DNA from: Clostridia bacterium
GTDB taxonomy: Bacteria > Bacillota_A > Clostridia > Oscillospirales > CAG-272
NCBI GenBank assembly: GCA_017453335.1
Contig: JAFTKI010000110.1
Coordinates: 1-21,018, forward strand
Direction: 5' to 3'
DNA length: 21,018 nt
Under the pieces are notes generated by a model. That model saw only the letters and a list, made by a program, of their open reading frames with translations, made no database searches and had not been told where the DNA came from. Shown here one piece after another: positions 15,196-21,018 of this stretch. The position numbers and the translations under genes are program-made. How positions within the stretch are numbered: position 1 is the stretch's first letter; every line of letters starts with the position of its first letter.

Positions 15196-16329
15196 ATGAC
15201 TGATAAGAGAATGAACAGAATATTCTCGGCCTCGGTATTTGCCGTCCTTCTGATCGCCTTCATCGTGCCGCTTGGGGAAACGGGAAGAATCGTTGCAGCC
15301 GTTCTTCTGCTCCCCGCGGCAGCACTGATTCCTCTTTTCATCAAGAAAAGAACTATTTTATCGATCAACAAAAATCAAGTTCTCCTCATTATGACGGTCA
15401 TCGCATTGCTTTATGTGATGATCTTCTACTTAACGGGACTTGAATTTGGCTTTCAAAGCAATCTCTATCAACTTAATTTTGGCAACTTCTTCAAATATCT
15501 TTTGCCGATTGCCGTGATCATCGTCTCCTCGGAGATCGTCAGATTCGTGCTTCTCGCGCAAAGGGACAAGCCAACAAGCGCGCTCTGCTATCTGTCCTGT
15601 GTTTTGGCAGATATGCTCATTTGCTCCAACATACCTTACGTTACGTCATTTGCAAGGTTTATGGATCTGATAGCGGGCGCGCTGTTCCCGGCGCTCATCT
15701 TCAATTTTTTGTATAACTATCTTTCCAAAAGATACGGACTTTACCCCAATCTGGCGTTCAGAGCGATCACCACGCTCCACGCGTACATATTCTCGGTTAC
15801 CTCGGGAATTCCCGAATCGCTCGTCAATATGTTCAGAATTCTTCTGCCCTTTGCAATTTATTTTTTCATCGATGCCCTTTATGAAAAAAAGATCCGCTTG
15901 GCACTCGGCAACAGATCGCGCGTTTGGCGCATTGCGTCCAGAGTGCTGACCGTCATCGTGGTGATCCTTATGGTCGGCACGATCATGCTCATCTCGAATC
16001 AGTTTTATTTCGGTGCTTATGTTGTTGCAACCGAGTCAATGACGGGCGAATTGAACAAGGGTGACGTAGCCATTTACGAAAGCTACGAAAACCAACTGAT
16101 TATAGAAGGACAAGTTATCGTTTTTGAAAAAGACGACTCCATGATCATTCACAGAGTCGCTGATATAAAAATCATCAACGGAAATACACGCTATTACACA
16201 AAGGGAGATGTAAACGAGGACTTCGATTACGGATATATTACAGATGCCGATATCGTTGGTCTTGTAAACCTCAAGCTCCCCTATCTCGGATATCCAACGA
16301 TATGGATCCGAAGCTTGTTCAGCCGTTAA
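15196..16329 (+). CDS. SipW-like signal peptidase I with N-terminal multi-TM domain
   Basis: This is a 377-residue membrane protease. The catalytic region lies at the C-terminus: VVATESMTGELNKGD holds the nucleophile Ser281, IIHRVADI holds His319 in place of the Lys of ordinary bacterial enzymes, and YTKGDVNEDFD holds the conserved Asp338 region. Ser/His is the ER/archaeal/SipW type. Residues 1-240 carry about seven hydrophobic helices before the peptidase's own membrane anchor (about 247-268); SipW of Bacillus is about 190 residues and lacks them. AAAGGAGG precedes the ATG at 15196. The genes on both sides encode proteins with matching SipW-type signal peptides or a surface-exposed domain, so a dedicated processing enzyme is likely. 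Confidence 0.88.
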   Translation: MTDKRMNRIFSASVFAVLLIAFIVPLGETGRIVAAVLLLPAAALIPLFIKKRTILSINKNQVLLIMTVIALLYVMIFYLTGLEFGFQSNLYQLNFGNFFKYLLPIAVIIVSSEIVRFVLLAQRDKPTSALCYLSCVLADMLICSNIPYVTSFARFMDLIAGALFPALIFNFLYNYLSKRYGLYPNLAFRAITTLHAYIFSVTSGIPESLVNMFRILLPFAIYFFIDALYEKKIRLALGNRSRVWRIASRVLTVIVVILMVGTIMLISNQFYFGAYVVATESMTGELNKGDVAIYESYENQLIIEGQVIVFEKDDSMIIHRVADIKIINGNTRYYTKGDVNEDFDYGYITDADIVGLVNLKLPYLGYPTIWIRSLFSR

Positions 16330-16370
16330 TATCACCAATGCGAACAGCTTCTTAAAGAAAGGAGAACAAA

Positions 16371-17816
16371 ATGTCTGAGTCTGAAATAAAAATGCGGCAA
16401 GCATACAAGCGCAATCGAAAAAAATGGACGATCATCCAAATTGTTGCCCTTGTGTTGCTTACAGCAATAGCACTTGGCTCATTTTTGATCTATGACAGAA
16501 TGAACCGCACGTACTATATCGAGTATACCGAAAGCAGCAGCATCGATTACAAGGTTCAGTACAAGGAAAACGAGTTTTTTGAGGAGGAATGGCTCGGAGA
16601 AGACCGCGAATACATCTCCTCGCTGATAAACACCATGATCGCCGATTTCCATTACAATCTGAATATGGACACGGCGGGTGTTGGATTTGAATACAAGTAC
16701 AAGATCGATGCAACGCTTCTGATCGCAGACAAGGATTCGGGGAAAGCATACAGAACCGTAACCGAAACGCTCTTTCCTCCAACCAATGCTTCTGTGAAAA
16801 GATCCAATAGCGTTTCGATCAATGAAACCGTTTCGATCGATTACAATAAGTTTAATGCGATCGCTACCGAATTCACAACTACTTATGGCTTGAAAAACGC
16901 CTCAAGCACACTGATCATCACGCTTGACGTTGAGGTGCTCAGTTCCTCCGAACAATTCAGGCAGAATAACGAAAATAGGTTCTCCACCTCCCTCAAGATC
17001 CCGCTGGTGAAAGAGACCTTTGGGATGGAGATCACCTCGAGCGTCCCCGAAAGTGAAAGTAAGGTGCTTGCATATTCGGGCGCAGAAAATCAAAGTGTGT
17101 TCTTGATTTTGGGAATCACGCTGTCCTCCCTTGCATTCTTACTGCTCCTTGTCCTGTTCGTATTCCTTCACATCACAAGAAACGAGGATATCACCTATAC
17201 CGCAAGAGTGCGCAAGCTCTTGAAATCCTACGGCTCTTACATCCAGCGCATGAACGGCGAGTTCTGCGACGAGGGATACCAAACGGTTCTGATCAAATCC
17301 TTTACCGAAATGCTTGGTATCCGCGATACCATTCAGTCCCCCATTCTTATGAGCGAAAACCGCGATGAAACCATGTCGCGTTTCCTGATTCCCACCAACA
17401 CAAAGATCCTTTATATTTTCGAGATCAAGGTTGATAACTACGACGAAATCTACAACACGGCAAGCGAAGAACCCATTATCCTTGAGGAAAACGATCCCGA
17501 GGCGGTTGCCGTGGAGGCGATGGCTCAGCCCGACGAAGAGGTTGTTGTCGAAACCGTTTCCAAAACCGAGGAGGCAGCGGCTGAAGACACGTTGGAAAAT
17601 CCCGCCGATGAAGGAGTGGTGTGGCCCGAAAGATTCAATAAAAAGAGCGGAAATCGCTACGATCCCAAGCGGAGAAAGTCGCCCTACAACTCTAAGAAGA
17701 ATCAAGACTTTGAATTTGAATTCGAACAAAATCAAAGTCCGATTCAAAAGATTCTCGGTGCGATCAAGCGCAAAACCGAGGATGCACTCCGCGAATGTAA
17801 AAAGTACGAGAAATAA
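16371..17816 (+). CDS. DUF5305-like two-TM membrane protein with charged cytoplasmic tail
   Basis: This 481-residue protein has TM helix 1 (about 19-41), a roughly 200-residue extracytoplasmic beta-rich domain starting YYIEYTESSSIDYKV (48-62), and TM helix 2 (about 242-267). A cytoplasmic part follows. The pattern, including the juxtamembrane ARVRKLLKSYGSYIQRM and the later ILYIFEIKVDNYDEIY strand, matches DUF5305, a family of unknown function often next to SipW-type signal peptidases in archaea and Clostridia (recalled knowledge). After about 365 comes an acidic region (366-415) and then a basic, disordered tail. AAAGGAG precedes the ATG. It may act as an assembly, anchoring or regulatory partner for the exported proteins; no catalytic motif is visible. 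Confidence 0.75.
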   Translation: MSESEIKMRQAYKRNRKKWTIIQIVALVLLTAIALGSFLIYDRMNRTYYIEYTESSSIDYKVQYKENEFFEEEWLGEDREYISSLINTMIADFHYNLNMDTAGVGFEYKYKIDATLLIADKDSGKAYRTVTETLFPPTNASVKRSNSVSINETVSIDYNKFNAIATEFTTTYGLKNASSTLIITLDVEVLSSSEQFRQNNENRFSTSLKIPLVKETFGMEITSSVPESESKVLAYSGAENQSVFLILGITLSSLAFLLLLVLFVFLHITRNEDITYTARVRKLLKSYGSYIQRMNGEFCDEGYQTVLIKSFTEMLGIRDTIQSPILMSENRDETMSRFLIPTNTKILYIFEIKVDNYDEIYNTASEEPIILEENDPEAVAVEAMAQPDEEVVVETVSKTEEAAAEDTLENPADEGVVWPERFNKKSGNRYDPKRRKSPYNSKKNQDFEFEFEQNQSPIQKILGAIKRKTEDALRECKKYEK

Positions 17817-17845
17817 CCTGTTATAAAAAGAAAGGAGAGCCGTGT

Positions 17846-19339
17846 ATGAAACGTTGGATCAAAGCAAGCGTTTGTATCGCGCTCTCCTTTATGATCCTTT
17901 TTATGAGCGTCGGCTACGCGGCGCTGACCGACAGCATGAGGGTGAGCGGCACCGCCAAGATCGATATCCCGTACGGACTGTTTATTGTCAACGTGGATTA
18001 CGGCACCTCATCGAATATCGATAAAAACCAAGCATCACATCTGGAATACACAACCACGCTGGATAGTCTGCTCAACAGAGGCTCCTGGGGCTCCGGCACC
18101 GCGACCTACCAAGTCACGGTGTTAAACAACACCAATCTGACGTATTCCTACCGCGGTCTGTATTACCAAACCTCTCTTTCCGGATACAATGGAAACGACT
18201 ACATCAGCACCTCCAACGGAAACAGAAAAATCGGTGTGGTGTGTTCCCTTGCAAACGCTTCGTCGGAAAACAAAAAGGTTGCCCCCGGCGACACGCTTAC
18301 CTTTACCGTTACGTACACGGTTGGTCAGAGTCTCAGCTCAAATACAGACTGGAAAACACTGATCAACTTCCAGTTCGGAATCAACGTTGACGGCGAAGAA
18401 GAGGCTCTTGCTGTAGTAGAAGAAAAATTTCTGAACATTCTGAACACGACCACCACCTACGAGCAATTGATCGACTCCCTTGATAACAAGTTTGACGGAA
18501 GACAGGAATGGACCTCCAACTACATTGGAAACGTAACAGGCTCCTCAAGCGCCGACTCGATGGCGGTCAATACCCTTTTCGCAGGACAACTGCAGATAAC
18601 GGTTGGTGCGGAACAAATGGACGCTACCGTTCTGATCAAGCATGAGAACCTTGACGGCGACACAAGCACGGGCGATGATTACGTTGCCACCAACACAAGC
18701 AACGGAGGCGTGTTCAGAGGATACGGCTGCGAAATGACGCTTTATCTGACCATTGACCCGTTGACCTCCGCAGGAGACTACGTTCCCGTTTACGCGGTTG
18801 TTTTCACCTGTGACAGAGACGAGAACGGTAATATCGTTGGCGATTGGTACCGTGTGGGAAGCACATACGCGGGAGAGGCAAACGTTGTAACCTACGACGG
18901 CGGAAACGGTACAGGCTCCTTCGTAACCGATAACTGGAGAGCCTTTGCGGCAACACATCAGGTAATAGACGGATACAGCTACACGATCGGCGATAAAACC
19001 TATTCGCTGAGCTCCTATTCCTATTCCGTTGCGAACGGTATCAATATCGAATCGATCGTGATGGCAACCGATGCGAATGCAACCAACACGATGCAAACAC
19101 TTCTCAATCACGCCAAGAGTATTATCGACAGCCAAGAATACGCAGGAACGGGCATCACGCTTGTGGAAGATGCATTTGCGGAAGCCTATCGCATTTATAC
19201 GCTTGATGAAAACGGGAATCCCGTTGTAAATGAAGATCTGACAAGAGCGCAGCTCATCCCCGCGATCCAAAAGCTTTACTCGGCAACCAACTCGGCACTC
19301 ATGAAAATGAAAGCGCTGAGCAACGAACAAGCTCAATAA
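17846..19339 (+). CDS. large exported protein with SipW-cognate signal peptide and C-terminal FIVAR-like region
   Basis: This 497-residue secreted protein has residues 1-27 as signal anchor, running into VGYAALTDSMRVSGTAKI (22-39), the same motif as the 190-residue protein. A first beta domain (about 40-185) contains VAPGDTLTFTVTYTVG, again like TasA/camelysin. A middle region (about 190-410) is Tyr/Gly/Asn/Thr-rich beta structure I do not recognise, with CEMTLYLTID and FTCDRDENG. Residues 416 to about 490 are helical and resemble a FIVAR-type wall-interaction module. No LPxTG sorting signal or C-terminal TM helix is seen, so attachment would be non-covalent or through polymerisation. AAAGGAGAG precedes the ATG. 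It ends the operon, with a terminator directly after. Confidence 0.75.
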   Translation: MKRWIKASVCIALSFMILFMSVGYAALTDSMRVSGTAKIDIPYGLFIVNVDYGTSSNIDKNQASHLEYTTTLDSLLNRGSWGSGTATYQVTVLNNTNLTYSYRGLYYQTSLSGYNGNDYISTSNGNRKIGVVCSLANASSENKKVAPGDTLTFTVTYTVGQSLSSNTDWKTLINFQFGINVDGEEEALAVVEEKFLNILNTTTTYEQLIDSLDNKFDGRQEWTSNYIGNVTGSSSADSMAVNTLFAGQLQITVGAEQMDATVLIKHENLDGDTSTGDDYVATNTSNGGVFRGYGCEMTLYLTIDPLTSAGDYVPVYAVVFTCDRDENGNIVGDWYRVGSTYAGEANVVTYDGGNGTGSFVTDNWRAFAATHQVIDGYSYTIGDKTYSLSSYSYSVANGINIESIVMATDANATNTMQTLLNHAKSIIDSQEYAGTGITLVEDAFAEAYRIYTLDENGNPVVNEDLTRAQLIPAIQKLYSATNSALMKMKALSNEQAQ

Positions 19340-19340
19340 A

Positions 19341-19380
19341 AACGCACCCGATACCGCTTGATTGGTATCGGGTGTGTTCT
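19341..19380 (+). terminator. terminator of the SipW-type operon
   Basis: CACCCGATACC (19345-19355) pairs with GGTATCGGGTG (19364-19374), extended by four more pairs outward to 19341/19378. The T-content after the stem is modest. Confidence 0.8.
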
Positions 19381-19457
19381 GTGTAAGATCAAATGCCCTT
19401 TAAGCATTGATATTTCGAAGAAATTTACAAAAAAGTGATGGATATTTCACGCAAACA

Positions 19458-19466
19458 TGATAGAAT
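19458..19466 (+). promoter_or_regulatory. candidate extended -10 promoter of the SGNH hydrolase gene
   Basis: TGATAGAAT is an extended -10 (TGN plus TAGAAT), 38 bp before the ATG. The -35 region is weak. GTGA and TTCAC just upstream (19436-19450) form a small inverted repeat that could be an operator. Confidence 0.4.
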
Positions 19467-19504
19467 AAAATCAACGATATCGCTGTTTGACAGAAAGGTA
19501 TACT

Positions 19505-20170
19505 ATGATGTTAGAAGGTAAAAAGCTTTCGATTCTCGGGGACAGCGTCTCCACATACAAAGGCGTTTCCGATGACGCATCCGCAAATTCCACGCTCCTG
19601 TACAATCCTTCTCATTACAAGGGGCAGATCCCGCTTGAAAAGACCTATTGGCGTCTTTTAATGGCATCCTTTGGGCTGGAACTGTGCGTGAATAACGCTT
19701 GGTCGGGCGGTACGCTGAGCGGAAGAGACAACCCCGATGCAGGTGTGAATCGCGCAAACCGTCTTTCACGCGACGACGGAACAACGCCTGACATCATCAT
19801 CGTATTCATGGGAATCAATGATCTTGGCAGACGGGTGGATGCTTCGCTGTTTGCCTCGGATTACGAGAGAACACTGGCAACGATCAAGGAAAAATACCCG
19901 AATGCCGAGGTGTGCTGTGTCAATCTTCCCGATCGGGATCCCGTGATGAAGCAGAGGACCGAAATTTTCAACGGCATCATAGAATCCGCTGTAAAAGCCG
20001 CGGGAGAGCGTTTCTTTGTTGCAGATCTGTTCCACAGCAAGCTGAACAATGATTGCTATTACAACAATACCCTTGACGGTCTGCATCCCGATGAGGACGG
20101 TATGAGAATGATCGCAGAGGTCATCGAAGCCGCCATCAAGGAACGGCTGCTTCAAAAGCCTCTCACTTGA
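19505..20170 (+). CDS. SGNH/GDSL-family esterase
   Basis: This 221-residue hydrolase lacks a signal peptide. All four SGNH blocks can be read: GDSVS with nucleophile Ser14, NNAWSGGT with the block II Gly, GIND with Asn105, and DGLHPDEDG with Asp191 and His194. Such enzymes remove acyl groups from sugars, lipids or polysaccharides; a cytoplasmic carbohydrate esterase is plausible but not shown. The ATG at 19505 follows AGAAAGG; an in-frame TTG at 19487 lies upstream of that site and is not used. The stop overlaps the convergent flavin reductase gene by 8 bp, with no terminator between them. Confidence 0.88.
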   Translation: MMLEGKKLSILGDSVSTYKGVSDDASANSTLLYNPSHYKGQIPLEKTYWRLLMASFGLELCVNNAWSGGTLSGRDNPDAGVNRANRLSRDDGTTPDIIIVFMGINDLGRRVDASLFASDYERTLATIKEKYPNAEVCCVNLPDRDPVMKQRTEIFNGIIESAVKAAGERFFVADLFHSKLNNDCYYNNTLDGLHPDEDGMRMIAEVIEAAIKERLLQKPLT

Positions 20171-20723
20171 TCGCCTTTCCCTCCGAAAACGCCTGACCTA
20201 CCTTTTCACCGAAGCCCCAATAGGCGTGCGTAACTCCATCATAAATAATGGGATTCAACAGTTTTGCATCGATCTTTCCGTTTGCATCAAGGATGCACTC
20301 GTCTGCACAGACGTTGACGATCTCGCCGATACAAATGCCGTCCTCGTTGAATTTGATCAGTCGGCACTCTACGGTCATGGGTAACTCATCGATGATGGGA
20401 GCATTCACATGCTCGCTCTTTGTGGCATGGAAGCCTGCTCTCTCAAATTTATCGGGTACATCATTTGCGGAAACAATGCCAACATAGTCACAGGGAACGA
20501 CCGTTTCCGCCGTCGCAAAGCTGAGCGTAAAGGCTCCCGATTTCTTGATGTTCTCGGTGGTCCTGTGATCATCCGAAAGACAGACCATCACCTGATTGGT
20601 ATCATATACCCCGCCCCAAGCGGCATTCATCGCGTTTGGGATCCCGTTTTCGTCATAAGTACCGATGATCAGCACAGGCATCGGATAAAGCCATGTTTTT
20701 GCTCCAAAATTCTTACGCATCAT
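20163..20723 (-). CDS. flavin reductase-like FMN-binding split-barrel protein
   Basis: This 186-residue cytoplasmic protein has the flavin-reductase-like fold: WLYPMPVLIIGTYDENGIPNAMNAAW (about 11-36), VCLSDDHRTTENIKKSGAFTLSF (about 47-69), and a CDYVGIVSANDVPDKF loop (about 78-93) typical of flavoredoxin-like members. It should bind FMN and transfer electrons to an unknown partner. AGGAG precedes a double ATG. Its 3' end overlaps the convergent SGNH gene by 8 bp. Upstream, only 132 bp separate it from the recombinase end of a mobile element, and no convincing promoter is visible there, so its expression may have been altered by the insertion. Confidence 0.9.
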   Translation of the reverse strand: MMRKNFGAKTWLYPMPVLIIGTYDENGIPNAMNAAWGGVYDTNQVMVCLSDDHRTTENIKKSGAFTLSFATAETVVPCDYVGIVSANDVPDKFERAGFHATKSEHVNAPIIDELPMTVECRLIKFNEDGICIGEIVNVCADECILDANGKIDAKLLNPIIYDGVTHAYWGFGEKVGQAFSEGKAIK

Positions 20724-20816
20724 TTTTCTCCTATGTTTTCGGTTGTTTGATTTTTTATCGTTGCAATGAGTGGTACCTCCTTTAGCGTAAGCCCCATAAT
20801 GAAGTATTTATGTAAG

Positions 20817-20850
20817 AGGCGGTGTGACCGAAATGGTCACACTGCCTTTT
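20817..20850 (+). terminator. terminator-like hairpin beside the recombinase gene
   Basis: Arms 20817-20829 and 20835-20847 form 13 pairs with one G-U on plus-strand RNA, followed by TTTT. On the minus strand, the direction of the adjacent recombinase gene, the same position is a C-A mismatch and no T-run follows. It therefore better terminates plus-strand transcription entering the element. Confidence 0.55.
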
Positions 20851-20855
20851 GCTGT

Positions 20856-21018
20856 TTAGCTGGCTTTCTTCTTACCTTTGCATCTACCGTGCAGGGCGAT
20901 GCAATCGTCCTCGGTAGCGGTAGGTAAATTCAGAATGCCGACGGCATTGTAGTAAATCTCAATCTTTTGTTGTCTATGTCCACTGCTCTTATCGGGAGCG
21001 TGGACTATTATTTTATCA
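20856..21018 (-). CDS. large serine recombinase, C-terminal end (DUF4368-like), partial
   Basis: Only the last 53 codons and the stop are in the window; the gene enters from the right edge. The readable end is DKIIVHAPDKSSGHRQQKIE followed by IYYNAVGIL, closing with a basic tail CKGKKKAS. The I-V-H-x-P-D-K-x-S-G-x-R-x-Q-x-I-x-I-Y-Y pattern is the typical C-terminus of resolvase-family large serine recombinases with DUF4368, found on integrative and conjugative elements of Clostridia. These enzymes integrate and excise their element. The recombinase gene normally lies at one end of the element, so the attachment site should be within the roughly 130 bp to the left (20724-20855). Confidence 0.8.
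   Translation of the reverse strand, partial: DKIIVHAPDKSSGHRQQKIEIYYNAVGILNLPTATEDDCIALHGRCKGKKKAS

Noticed and set aside
20720..20797. Twenty-five-codon minus-strand frame overlapping the flavin reductase start
   Set aside because: It has an ATG and an ATGA overlap but no ribosome binding site and no recognisable product; it is likely chance sequence at the element junction.
1..21018. CRISPR arrays, tRNA or rRNA genes
   Set aside because: No regularly spaced direct repeats, no tRNA cloverleaf and no rRNA-like sequence were seen in the window.

Overview
The window reads as a chromosomal segment of an uncultured, probably gut-associated, Clostridia-type Bacillota. The reasons are near-consensus sigma-A promoters, strong AGGAGG-type ribosome binding sites, TGA used as a normal stop, a TAXI-TRAP lipoprotein transporter, a SipW-type secretion locus, and the end of a large serine recombinase of the kind found in Firmicutes integrative elements. 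No rRNA, tRNA or CRISPR array was seen. The taxonomic call is inference from gene content.

Layout, left to right. (1) 1-1864, minus strand: the first 19 codons of a [2Fe-2S] thioredoxin-like ferredoxin gene, an APH-family small-molecule kinase behind a long, possibly structured leader, and a DUF998-type membrane protein. (2) 1924-5631: a divergent amino-sugar locus. A ROK protein with a degenerate catalytic site (minus) faces nagA (N-acetylglucosamine-6-phosphate deacetylase) and an overlapping, catalytically intact ROK kinase (plus), which ends in a strong terminator. (3) 5747-5940: a MITE-like inverted-repeat element. (4) 6000-9459: an AraC regulator divergent from an intracellular GH31 glycoside hydrolase, a likely regulator/target pair. 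(5) 9484-11187: a bidirectional terminator, a two-gene minus-strand operon (WapI-like orphan immunity protein and P-loop kinase), and a divergent DUF6512 membrane protein. (6) 11239-14424: a TAXI-TRAP transporter made of a solute-binding lipoprotein and a fused permease, with a hairpin between the genes. (7) 14459-19380: a four-gene operon behind a perfect consensus promoter. It encodes a small TasA/camelysin-like exported protein, a SipW-like (Ser/His) signal peptidase with an N-terminal polytopic domain, a DUF5305-like two-TM protein, and a 497-residue exported protein with the same unusual signal-peptide motif. (8) 19505-20723: an SGNH hydrolase and a flavin reductase, convergent and overlapping by 8 bp. 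(9) 20856-21018: the C-terminal end of a serine recombinase, marking a mobile element that continues off the right edge.

The most system-like region is 14459-19380: a dedicated signal peptidase, two cognate substrates sharing the motif VGYAAL-[NT]-D-[TS]-[LM]-x-V-x-G-x-A, and a bitopic accessory protein, probably building a surface or matrix structure. The second is the nagA locus, whose two ROK proteins carry complementary halves of the usual ROK signature: one keeps the zinc motif, the other the catalytic Asp and the phosphate loop.

Several genes start downstream of the longest possible open frame; the starts given here rest on ribosome binding sites and promoters (nagA at 3042, AraC GTG at 6851, GH31 at 7054, DUF6512 at 10627, TAXI protein at 11315, exported protein at 14572, signal peptidase at 15196, SGNH hydrolase at 19505).
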